From: CAWKKW01 sp963850345
GTDB lineage: Bacteria; Acidobacteriota; Terriglobia; Terriglobales; Acidobacteriaceae
Length of the DNA: 64,000 bases
Direction of reading: 5' to 3'
NCBI GenBank assembly: GCA_963850345.1
Contig: CAWKKW010000009.1
Location: 1-64,000, forward strand
Below, in pieces: positions 54,955-63,410 of the stretch. The position numbers and the translations under genes were made by a program. The notes below the pieces were generated by a model. It did not search any database. It was not told where the DNA came from and worked only from the letters and a program-made list of their open reading frames with translations. Position 1 is the first letter of the stretch. The number at the start of each line of letters is the position of its first letter.

Positions 54955-56504
54955 GCTACATCCTCCACGGAAATTCTTTTTGCGAGGTTGATAAACAGAT
55001 TGAGGGTGTCGAATCGATATAGGTCTAGTGAAACTCCATTGTCAGCCGCAAGACTGAGCCGTTTCCAGAGAAGATCAATGGCCGGAAGCAGGTAATAGTC
55101 CTTGACGGTCTGATTCCCAGGATTCAATCGAGCGGCTATGGTAATGTCCGGAACCAGACCGGCATCGAACCGGAGTCGCCACCGTTGGGACTGCGCTTTT
55201 GTCTCCTGACATCTTGAAAGGATGAGAGACGCCGTGTATTCGTCATTGATGGTCAGCAGATCGGAACGGTCGTCCACCTCTACATGCGCTCCGGTAGCTC
55301 GCAAATCCGCAACAATGATCTGGACCAGATCTTGATGCCGCCGACGCAACTCTCGATTCGCTTCAATGAAGCTGGAGTCTCGCCGGTCGCTCCAACCAAT
55401 CGAGCTCGTAAGCTCTATGCAGACCGCCGAATCGCGACATGTAAATTGAACTTGAAGGCATATCTTCTGCTTCATCGATGAGTATCCCGACAGTTTTCCG
55501 CACCTCTCCAAGAGAGATCGCAACCGCGCGAGCAAGTCCTCGTCTGACAAGTGAATATGTCGAGCATCGATAATCTGTCGAGCTTGCAAAAAGACATCCG
55601 TTGGAACGATGGCCTTGAATGCTTCACTACGAGAGATCCACATTTCAGGCGGATTAATCAGGCGTTTCATCTTCAGCTTGTAAGAACGGCGGTTGTATAC
55701 ATTGGCTCCGACGTACTTAGGATTGGTAAGAATCTGATGAATCGTCGCTCTCGTCCAAGGTCTCTCCATGTCGGAGAGCACACCCTTGCTGTTGAGATAA
55801 AAAGCAAGATTCTTTTCTGATTGCGCATCTTCGATAAACCGCGAGAACAGCTCCCGCACTACGAGGACCTCGGCTTCCGGCCCAGGCACCAGGACAACAC
55901 GGTCCGTCTGTAAGCTCTTCCGTTCACCTCGCGCTAATAATCCCTTTTCTCTGCCGTCACGATCAATAAGTTGGCGTCGGAGACCGTAGCCAGCAGGGCC
56001 ACCTTGCCTAAATCCGAGTTCAATGAGACGGCATTGCCCCGCGAAGACTTTAACCGAGAGCTCCCGACTGTACTCTCCTGCCATCGTCCGCTTGAGAGTC
56101 TTCATCAGTGCAGACGCCATGCTCCCATCATTGGCGAACTGCTCGCCGCAATAATGAACCCGGATACCGGCACGCTTCAAAACATATTCGTGATACGCGC
56201 TTTCGTCCGCGTCCTGGAACCGCCCCCAGCGGCTCACATCGTAGACCAAGAGGTCCGTGAAGTTGGTATTCCCTTGCTCAACATCCCTCAGAAGCTGACT
56301 TAGCCCATCCCGGCCCGCTAGGTTGAGGCCGCTTCGTCCATGGTCATCGTATGTGGCGACGATGTCCATATTGTGAGTGATGGCATATTTCGTGATGGTG
56401 TCGGACTGGTTTTGTGGAGAATACTGTTGATGTTCTGTTGACATTCGGACGTACTGAGCCGCACGGCTGGTGAGTGAAGGCGAATTGTCAATTTTCGGCG
56501 GCAT
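54951..56504 (-). CDS. Large serine recombinase
   Basis: 517 residues from the ATG at 56504 (MPPKIDNSP); an upstream in-frame start reaches 56552. The resolvase domain at about 10-160 has AAQYVRMSTEHQQYSPQNQ with the nucleophile Ser, GRDGLSQLLRDVE and VYDVSRWGRFQD. Then the recombinase domain (PAGYGLRRQLID, TRATIHQILTNPKYVGANVYNR) and a C-terminal region without an evident zinc ribbon. It could mobilise a subpart of the island. Confidence 0.88.
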   Translation of the reverse strand: MPPKIDNSPSLTSRAAQYVRMSTEHQQYSPQNQSDTITKYAITHNMDIVATYDDHGRSGLNLAGRDGLSQLLRDVEQGNTNFTDLLVYDVSRWGRFQDADESAYHEYVLKRAGIRVHYCGEQFANDGSMASALMKTLKRTMAGEYSRELSVKVFAGQCRLIELGFRQGGPAGYGLRRQLIDRDGREKGLLARGERKSLQTDRVVLVPGPEAEVLVVRELFSRFIEDAQSEKNLAFYLNSKGVLSDMERPWTRATIHQILTNPKYVGANVYNRRSYKLKMKRLINPPEMWISRSEAFKAIVPTDVFLQARQIIDARHIHLSDEDLLARLRSLLERCGKLSGYSSMKQKICLQVQFTCRDSAVCIELTSSIGWSDRRDSSFIEANRELRRRHQDLVQIIVADLRATGAHVEVDDRSDLLTINDEYTASLILSRCQETKAQSQRWRLRFDAGLVPDITIAARLNPGNQTVKDYYLLPAIDLLWKRLSLAADNGVSLDLYRFDTLNLFINLAKRISVEDVA

Positions 56505-56659
56505 CGGGTGAGACGAAAGGCCATCAGCCTCTCCGACCCTATGCTTCATCATGAATATCAGCTACCGATTTCTGTCTGCGCGAGACAAACAATGGGAATA
56601 AGCCAGATCCGTAGCAAGAATTCACGGAGCGCTCGCATCGGACCCGTACCCTCCGCTCC

Positions 56660-56727
56660 GGTGTCCGTCAAGGCTCTCCGCTGCGCTTCGACCGCTCACG
56701 CGGCGCTTCGCGGCCTTGACCGACACC
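56660..56727. repeat. Inverted repeat upstream of the recombinase
   Basis: GGTGTCCGTCAAGGC (56660-56674) and GCCTTGACCGACACC (56713-56727) are inverted with one mismatch, around a 38-nt GC-rich loop. CTCCGCTCCGG flanks both arms. It lies in the 473-bp gene-free stretch 56505-56977 between the divergent recombinase and RHH-like genes. Possibly a recombination or partition site. The rest of that stretch shows nothing clear. Confidence 0.5.
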
Positions 56728-56977
56728 TCCGCTCCGGGTGATAGCTCGATATGAGAAGCATGCGCTTCTCTATTCTCAAGAGAATCGACCGTCAGGGTGT
56801 CTCGGCGGCCGACGTGACACATTGGAATCATCTCGGGGAAGCAAGGCGCAGCGGTATTTAGATAGCCCCCGGTGGCGATAAAGCTCTGCTCCTTTACGCT
56901 AGAATTGTGTGGTCTTTTGAAAGTTTCATTTCAATACAAGGAACGATCGTTCGCGGTAGGGTCATGATCGGACGGTG

Positions 56978-57439
56978 ATGCTTGGGAGCGAGTCAAACTT
57001 GGGCAGAAAGTCAGGCGCGTTGGCAAAACAGAAAACAGGTCGAAACGTAAACCGCGAAGGACAGCGCTGGACTGAAGACCGCGCTGGCATGACCCTACGA
57101 TTACCGATCGATCTCCGGGAGGCAGTCACCGAAGAGGCGCGGGTTGCCGGCGACCTTTCGAGGGTGGTTCTTTTCGCCCTTAGGAATGTCGAACGGAAGG
57201 ACGTAACCATTACACAGACTCGCAAGGCCGGACTTCCGCTATCCAAACCTCAGCTCCTGCATGTGGGGGTCGAAGCTCGGTCCGTGGTCCGCGCCTGGGC
57301 GGAAGAGGAGGACGTGAGCGTGAATGCGATCATGGTGAGTGTCCTAGAGGAGTTTTTCAAGCGACTGAGAAAGAGCAAAGCACTTCGCGAGGAGTTGCGG
57401 TTGGAACTCAGAGCGAGGCGCGGCTTCTTGCCAACCTGA
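56978..57439 (+). CDS. Tandem ribbon-helix-helix-like protein
   Basis: 153 residues from the ATG at 56978. Two similar halves: MTLRLPIDLREAVTEEARVAG (about 38-58) and LLHVGVEARSVVRAWAEEEDVSVNAIMVSVLEEFF (split; about 92-125). Each has a strand then two helices, the RHH layout. The N-terminus is basic (GRKSGALAKQKTGRNV). Likely a DNA-binding regulator; an antitoxin role for the HEPN gene nearby is possible but unproven. Confidence 0.55.
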   Translation: MLGSESNLGRKSGALAKQKTGRNVNREGQRWTEDRAGMTLRLPIDLREAVTEEARVAGDLSRVVLFALRNVERKDVTITQTRKAGLPLSKPQLLHVGVEARSVVRAWAEEEDVSVNAIMVSVLEEFFKRLRKSKALREELRLELRARRGFLPT

Positions 57440-57502
57440 GAATCCACCAGGCGTGACTGTCGGACAAGCTTCCCACAGACTGATTCGTCGTCGAGCACTT
57501 CA

Positions 57503-59086
57503 TCACATTAATAGATCAACGATTTCAGGGCCATCCGGCGCCCCAGCAGTTGCGAGACGAACGGCGGCCCGCGCCGCGATCTGGACAGGTTCAAGTCCCT
57601 CTACAAACCAAGCGTGAGCGATACGGTCCATCCCCGCACCCACTAGGGGCGCAGCATTTCTGAGGCTAGAGCGTAACCCGACGGCATCCGTTTTCCCGCC
57701 ATGCAAGACGATATTGCGATTTCGATATAGTCCTCTGAATACGGTGGAAAGGTGCGCATTAATATCGTTCAACTTCTTCTTAGGGTCAGCCAAAACCTCC
57801 TTTAGTCGATCCACAGCCGCCACGTCGGCGGGATCGGTCAAAAGAACGGGCGAACCAGCTTTGATGTGTTGAAGCACATGAGCCGCACGATCACGATTAG
57901 TCGGGCAGGCCGCTATGGACGCGGCGAGGGGGCCGCCCAAGTCTTCCAATTTATATGAAAGCGATGTCAACTCGGCTCTCGGAAACGATGAGGTGACAAG
58001 AGAAGCCATTCGGTACCCAGCACTAAGCCGATCTGCATCCCCAGGCGCGGTGAGAATAGCCTCCACTGCCGCCCAACCTCCGGCTACGGCTGTACTGGGC
58101 GAACTCGCATCGAGAGGACTCAGAAGCTCAATCGCTGAATCGACTCTGCTGACGCTTTTGCCGGAGGAGTAAAGCTGGTCCTCTCGGTGAAGAGCATCGA
58201 CTTCGACGCGCCGGCGCCTCTGCCGGAGTGGGTAGGTTTTCGGAGAGTTCTTGATGTAGACATCAGGGAGTGGCAGAAGCTGGCCACGTGTCCCTAGTTG
58301 AACCCGAGATGCGAACCGATCAACTATTTCAGCCACGGCTTGAACAGCACCCCAGGGGTCACGAGCCATGACGTTCAGCCACATACCCCCGATTTGGCGC
58401 AGTCCCTCAGTGGAAAAATTCGCGTCTTTGAGCCACTGGGTGACTTGCTGAGCTGTCATCCACCCGTCCGGATCACCATCTTTGTTGGGAGGAGCCTCTC
58501 GGAAGACCACCAATATTTCAAAAGCGCGCCGTGGTTTGTGGGTCAGGTTATGAGCTTCAAGCACAATCTCAGCCAATGTTTGGCGAGTTGGATTCTTGTG
58601 AATATGCCATCTCCACCAACCAAAAAGAAACTCTGAAGAAAAACCAAGATCGAGAAGATGAGACCCGATCGCACGCGCCGTTCTTTCAGCCTTAAGAGTT
58701 CCAGGTGCAGCAGAGTGTGCAGCAAGCGCACCGCTCCAGCTTTGCAAGTAACGGTCTTCGATGTCGTTCGCAAGCTGAAGGAGCTCAAGGTATTCCATAG
58801 ATTCAAACTGGAGATCTGTGCGGAGAAGGTCATGCAGTTTCTTCTTGTAGGGCGAGGAGCCAACTCCTGGATCGGTCCCAGCCAGGACGATTGCGGTCTC
58901 GGCCAGGGATCTAACGGAGTTCTGGAATAAAACCTTGGCCGCTACCATTTCGCTAGCTTCGAGGATTTCTCGAAGCGTCAGGAGAAGCCCTGTCGCCCAC
59001 AACCGACGATGCCAGGGAGCCCGGATATCGAAAAACTCCAACAAACGCGCGCCGACTAGCGAGTCGAACGTGTTGACAATCAGCAT
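57503..59086 (-). CDS. Large protein with C-terminal HEPN-type RNxxxH motif
   Basis: 527 residues from the ATG at 59086; a GTG at 59125 would add 13. The first about 350 residues are helical with no known domain. Near the C-terminus, at about 457, LYRNRNIVLHGGKTDA contains RNIVLH, the RNxxxH motif of HEPN ribonucleases, in the setting seen in Apea-like HEPN domains of anti-phage proteins. No membrane segment. Defence or toxin role is inferred from the motif and island context. Confidence 0.65.
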   Translation of the reverse strand: MLIVNTFDSLVGARLLEFFDIRAPWHRRLWATGLLLTLREILEASEMVAAKVLFQNSVRSLAETAIVLAGTDPGVGSSPYKKKLHDLLRTDLQFESMEYLELLQLANDIEDRYLQSWSGALAAHSAAPGTLKAERTARAIGSHLLDLGFSSEFLFGWWRWHIHKNPTRQTLAEIVLEAHNLTHKPRRAFEILVVFREAPPNKDGDPDGWMTAQQVTQWLKDANFSTEGLRQIGGMWLNVMARDPWGAVQAVAEIVDRFASRVQLGTRGQLLPLPDVYIKNSPKTYPLRQRRRRVEVDALHREDQLYSSGKSVSRVDSAIELLSPLDASSPSTAVAGGWAAVEAILTAPGDADRLSAGYRMASLVTSSFPRAELTSLSYKLEDLGGPLAASIAACPTNRDRAAHVLQHIKAGSPVLLTDPADVAAVDRLKEVLADPKKKLNDINAHLSTVFRGLYRNRNIVLHGGKTDAVGLRSSLRNAAPLVGAGMDRIAHAWFVEGLEPVQIAARAAVRLATAGAPDGPEIVDLLM

Positions 59087-59205
59087 TTTCTCGGTTACCT
59101 TACTAACAGGGAAATTTCCCGACACCTTGACGGAGGGTGTCTCTTATACGCCAAAGCCCCTTCGGGGAGCAGCAGCCGAAAGATTTCACCCTCCCAAACC
59201 AATCT

Positions 59206-59230
59206 AAAGCCCACCTCAGAGGTGGGCTTT
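59206..59230. terminator. Perfect hairpin near the island's right end
   Basis: AAAGCCCACCT (59206-59216) and AGGTGGGCTTT (59220-59230) form an 11-bp perfect stem with a CAG loop. A-rich and T-rich arm ends suggest a bidirectional terminator. It stands 120 bp upstream of the HEPN gene and ends no clear plus-strand gene. Confidence 0.6.
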
Positions 59231-59438
59231 ACTATTTGTATCTTACGTCTCGACGGACATTCGCCGAGTTCCTACACCGCGCAATCAGGGCAGCCCCATT
59301 GCCTTCTCGATTTGCCCGTGGGAACGGAGAAACGCAATACGTTTTGCGATACGTCGGTTTTGAGCGTGATGCCAGCTTACAAGGACTTAGGGTGCCACCG
59401 GGGTCTTGTAAGTTGTTGAAAAGCCTAATGTTGGGACT

Positions 59439-59655
59439 ATGGCATGGAAGAGGTCATCGGTTCGATCCCGATCAGGTCCACCAATAAACCCAACAACTTA
59501 GCGGATTCGCAGAAAAAACGCGATACGCTTTCGATACCTTGCTTCTCATGCTGCATCCTCCGCAGCACTTTCTACGACCTTCCTTGAACGATCCAGCAGA
59601 ACATCGACCACCCGGCTTTGAGCCTGTCGCTTGGCTGAAGTCAAGGCCTTCGTGT
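59439..59655. repeat. Right island repeat (attR)
   Basis: Matches 41788-42004: 99 bp identical, then about eight mismatches in 118. The first 45 bp are the 3' part of tRNA-Ala including CCA. There is no 5' half of a tRNA upstream, so this is a recombination footprint, not a second tRNA gene. Confidence 0.92.
59546..59655 (-). pseudogene. 3' remnant of a second integrase
   Basis: On the minus strand it encodes the last 36 codons of an integrase, TKALTSAKRQAQSRVVDVLL onward to the stop. It differs from the intact left integrase at two residues (Q for E, K for N). The sequence upstream of this remnant no longer matches int. This is the relic of a related element integrated at the same site. Confidence 0.8.
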
Positions 59656-60231
59656 CATTGCCATCGGACTTCCATTCACGCAACACGATCGTCGATTTAT
59701 TTATGCGGTGTCCTCACATTCCGTCACTCGGCAACACTTCGCAGCACAAAGCCTTACTTGAGCACGCTTCCAAAATGATGAGAGCTCCCAGAGAGGTCCA
59801 TCGTGGAACAAAGATGAGCAGTGTAAGGGGGGCTGGGAACTTTCTTGTGCTTCACCAAGGCGCTTTACATGGTTTCGAGAGCTTTTCGATTCCGATCCCC
59901 AGAAACATTTACGCCCAACGGGGCTCTAAGAAGCCAGGTGATAATAAGGCGCGTTTTGCCTGTTGCCCGCGAAGTCGTCGTCTTCTTTCCTTGACTGAGT
60001 GGGCAAATGTCCAAGATGAAGTACTCAGGTCTCGAGTTCAGATGAACATTTGCTAGACCCGTCAATAGTGGCGTTTTATTGCACTGCAATAAGTCATTCG
60101 AAGATTGCTGAACAGGCCGACATTCCAGCAATAATTCGTTCGTTGAGCGCATTGGCGATCATGTGATCGTCGACGATCAACATATCCCTTCGGTGTCCGC
60201 CTGGCCGAGGCATGCGTCTCGATAGAGATAT
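59656..60231. other. Relic and intergenic region, no gene seen
   Basis: 576 bp. The stretch about 59705-59780 has CCTCACATTCCGTCACT and GCAGCACAA, resembling the int control region at about 43960-44010, so a decayed copy of that region is likely. The rest holds no convincing ORF. Confidence 0.4.
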
Positions 60232-60647
60232 CTATTTCGGCACCGCTCCAATTTGCTGTAGCAGCGCCAGCATGTCTGGTGGGCCATATTCTTCGACTAG
60301 CTGTCCATTGGAAAGGGGGTAGAAATTCATCGCTTGCACCTGAATCGTTTTGCTGTAGGAGGTACGCCGAAGAATGCGCCTTTATGGCTGCCGCGCATCG
60401 TAAATCGAGAAGCAACCCTGTCGTCTTCGGCAATCATTTCTTCCGATGTCCACTGGATATCGGGAAAGCGGCTGCGCATCGTTGCGATGATCGCGAGGTA
60501 ACCCGCCGGCCCTCTCATCGGCTCTGGACGTCCTGGAACATAGAAAATTGCATTCGGAGGAACGAGTTCCGCAGCCAGCTTCTCGCTGGCGGTGTTGATG
60601 AACTGAATAAAACGGTGCATGGTGCGCTTGCTCGACTCGGTTGTCAT
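60232..60647 (-). pseudogene. SnoaL/NTF2-like protein, frameshifted
   Basis: The ATG frame at 60647 reads MHRFIQFINTASEKLAAELV and AIFYVPGRPEPMRGPAGYLA, a SnoaL-like small-domain start, and runs off at about 60343. One missing base there restores VQAMNFYPLSNGQLVEEYGP and DMLALLQQIGAVPK in the other frame, the usual end of such proteins. A deletion or sequencing error. Confidence 0.7.
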
Positions 60648-60923
60648 ACGACTGCCTTTCGCGAATGGGCCGACTTCATTCGGGTGTGGAATCAGGTCGA
60701 TGTCGAAATGTTCAACGCCTTCCGTGTTCAGTCAGACGTTTGCTCACGAACTAGCGTGAGAGAACATAAGGATATAAGGAGTGCTTATGATGGTGGCTCC
60801 CAATTCCGATTGGAGGCGCACGGGGTGGCGGAATGAAACTGAAGCACATTGAGCTGCAGGAGATACTCACTCGGACCACTGCCTGGATCGTGTACGTACC
60901 CGCACAGTAAGAAGGAGCTCTTG

Positions 60924-63410
60924 ATGTCACTTCGCCTGGCGCCGCTTATCCCTGCGGGTCTCTGTTTGCTTTTTGCGACGGCTATTCCCTCTACTCCCAG
61001 TGTGGGGCAATCTTCGCCGGTCTTCTCCGTAGATGCGACCGGATTCGTGCCTCCGACGCCAAGCTCCTTTCATGGAGGTACTTCGCGCAGTCCTGACGGC
61101 CACACGCTGGGCATGAACAACCTTTACCTCACGCTCGACGGCCAGCCATGGCTCCCGGTGATGGGCGAGTTTCACTACACGCGGGTCCCAGAATCGATGT
61201 GGGAAGAAGAAATCCTGAAGATGAAAGCGTCCGGGGTTTCGATTATCGCGACTTATGTGATCTGGATTCACCACGAAGAAATAGAGGGCCAATTCGATTG
61301 GACCGGGGTTCGCAATCTTAGGCATTTCGTCGAACTCTGTGCGAAACACGGAATGTATGTCTATCCTCGCGTCGGGCCATGGGCGCATGGAGAAGTTCGC
61401 AATGGAGGGTTTCCGGACTGGCTTCTGCAGAAGACGCAGAATACTCGCGAAAACGATACCGTCTACCTCTCTTACGTTCAGAAGTATTACGCGGAGGTAG
61501 GGCAGCAATTGAAAGGTCTTCTCTGGAAGGATGGAGGACCGGTGATTGGGCTCCAACTCGAGAACGAATATGCGCGGAGGGGCCCGCGCGCCGGAGAAGC
61601 ACACATTCTGGAACTCAAGAAGATGGCCGTTGAAAGCGGCATTGATGTGCCTCTCTATTCGGTTACCGGTTGGGATAATGCCGTAGTGCCCCAAGGCGAG
61701 ACTATCGCTGTATTCGGGGGCTATCCCGATGCTCCGTGGGATGCCTCCTTGATCGATCTGCCTCCGGCTGAGGTCTACACATTTCGTCTGAACAGTCGTG
61801 TTAGCGGCAACATGGGCGCAATCGGAATTTCCAAGTCTGCGGCGTCTTCCATGCAATACGATTTCCCCTTCATCACCGCCGAGATGGGAGGCGGCGTGCA
61901 GGATACGTATCATCGCAGGCCCATAATCAAACCCGACGATGTGGCGGCCATGGTCCCGGTCATGCTCGGCTCAGGCGTGAATCTTTACGGGTCGTATATG
62001 TTCCAGGGCGGGGAAAACCCTGATGGAAAGCTGACTACACTCCAGGAATCGCAGGCGACCCACTACCCAACTGACGTGCCGGTGAAGTCCTACGACTTCC
62101 AAGCCCCCCTCGGGGAGTTCGGCGAAGAGCGGGAAGTCTTTCGCAAACTCAAGATATTCAATTATTTCATGCAGAGCTTTGGCCCGATGCTCGCTCCGAT
62201 GGAACCGCATGCTCCAAATATCCTTCCGTCAAATCCGCAGGATCTAAGTGTGGCGAGATGGATGGTTCGATCCCAAGGTGAAAGCGGCTTTCTGTTTTTT
62301 AATAACTACGTTCGCGGCGGAACCATGCCGAATCGCAATGGCTTCCAGGCTCATGTCACACTCCCCCATGGGAATCTCGATCTGCCCGGGCGGCCCGTAG
62401 ATATTCCTTCTGGAGTATATGGAATCTGGCCCTTCAATCTGCGCATGGGGCAAGCTGTGCTCCGCTATGCGACGGCCCAGCCCTTCACACGACTGATAAG
62501 CGGGAAGAAGACGACTTACTATTTCGTGGCTACCGCAGGGGTTCCACCGGAGTTCGTTTTCCATCCTGGAACTGAAGTTCGTGTACTTGGTGCGAAGATA
62601 AAGGTCGTCAAGGATCAAGGGATGTCGATAGTCAGGAATATCCAGCCATCCCTGGGGCCGGCTTTCACGTTGCTGCAGTCGGACGGTTCACAAGTAGAAG
62701 TCGTTCTCCTCAATCAGCAGCAGGCTGAGAATAGCTGGAAGATCACGGAAGGAGGCCAGGAGCGTCTGCTCATAACCGACGCTCAGATGTATGCCGACGA
62801 ACACCATGTCTTCATGCAACAGGACAGCAGGAGCCAGTTCGCTTTCGAGATATCGCCGCCGCCCTCTCGGAAACTGACGGCGACCACCAGATTGACGGAA
62901 ACCGCTGCGCCCTTTGTCTCGAGATACACCGCTTCGCTGCCGGCGGTTCATCCTGTACTTCGACTTGAGCAGACCGCCAAACCGGGAGAAGTCCCGCCAG
63001 CACGCATCGGGCCCCCAGCGACCTGGCGCAACGGAGTCGCGGTAGCACCGGAGGACACTGACTTCATGCGCGCGGCAAAATGGAACATCACTGTCCCGCC
63101 TGGGGACTGGACGGGCGTCAACGATTTGTTCCTAGAGATAAAGTATCGGGGCGATGTGGGAAGACTGGCGTCTGGTGGAAAGTTGTTGACCGACAACTTC
63201 TACAATGGCGAGCCTTGGCGCGTCGGTCTCTCGAGATTCCGCGGCCAGGTGGCCAAGTACGGCCTCGAGTTGCAGGTTCTTCCCTTGCGCAGAGACGCTC
63301 CCATCTTTCTGGAGGAACCGTTTCGAGTTGCCCCAGCACCGGGGCAACTTATGGAACTGAATGGAATCTCGGTCGTGCCTCAATACCGGCTTACGCTGAA
63401 TGTTCCGTAA
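60924..63410 (+). CDS. Secreted beta-galactosidase, GH35
   Basis: 828 residues from the ATG at 60924, with AAGGAG about 7 nt upstream. Signal peptide (about 1-27). The GH35 barrel has GEFHYTRVPESMWEEEILKMKA, YVIWIHHEE, RVGPWAHGEVRNGGFPDWL, the acid/base Glu in LQLENEY and the nucleophile Glu in FITAEMGGG. C-terminal beta domains follow (about 520-828). It removes terminal galactose from plant or microbial polysaccharides outside the cytoplasm. It is the first intact gene right of the island. Confidence 0.92.
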   Translation: MSLRLAPLIPAGLCLLFATAIPSTPSVGQSSPVFSVDATGFVPPTPSSFHGGTSRSPDGHTLGMNNLYLTLDGQPWLPVMGEFHYTRVPESMWEEEILKMKASGVSIIATYVIWIHHEEIEGQFDWTGVRNLRHFVELCAKHGMYVYPRVGPWAHGEVRNGGFPDWLLQKTQNTRENDTVYLSYVQKYYAEVGQQLKGLLWKDGGPVIGLQLENEYARRGPRAGEAHILELKKMAVESGIDVPLYSVTGWDNAVVPQGETIAVFGGYPDAPWDASLIDLPPAEVYTFRLNSRVSGNMGAIGISKSAASSMQYDFPFITAEMGGGVQDTYHRRPIIKPDDVAAMVPVMLGSGVNLYGSYMFQGGENPDGKLTTLQESQATHYPTDVPVKSYDFQAPLGEFGEEREVFRKLKIFNYFMQSFGPMLAPMEPHAPNILPSNPQDLSVARWMVRSQGESGFLFFNNYVRGGTMPNRNGFQAHVTLPHGNLDLPGRPVDIPSGVYGIWPFNLRMGQAVLRYATAQPFTRLISGKKTTYYFVATAGVPPEFVFHPGTEVRVLGAKIKVVKDQGMSIVRNIQPSLGPAFTLLQSDGSQVEVVLLNQQQAENSWKITEGGQERLLITDAQMYADEHHVFMQQDSRSQFAFEISPPPSRKLTATTRLTETAAPFVSRYTASLPAVHPVLRLEQTAKPGEVPPARIGPPATWRNGVAVAPEDTDFMRAAKWNITVPPGDWTGVNDLFLEIKYRGDVGRLASGGKLLTDNFYNGEPWRVGLSRFRGQVAKYGLELQVLPLRRDAPIFLEEPFRVAPAPGQLMELNGISVVPQYRLTLNVP

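Larger units (their letters stand above)
41833..59483. mobile_element. Integrated genomic island in tRNA-Ala
   Basis: About 17.65 kb bounded by the complete tRNA-Ala on the left and a copy of its last 45 bases at 59439-59483. A tyrosine integrase sits next to the tRNA. The interior carries an HTH protein, a broken ATPase, a kinase/receiver/unknown operon, a DNA methyltransferase, an HNH nuclease, a recombinase/ParB/RepB trio, an RHH-like protein and a HEPN-type protein. No conjugation or phage structural genes are seen, so it is probably mobilised by others or immobile. It looks AT-richer than the flanks by eye. Confidence 0.9.

Noticed and set aside
59439..59483. Second tRNA-Ala gene
   Set aside because: Only the 3' part matches; no acceptor 5' strand or D arm is upstream.
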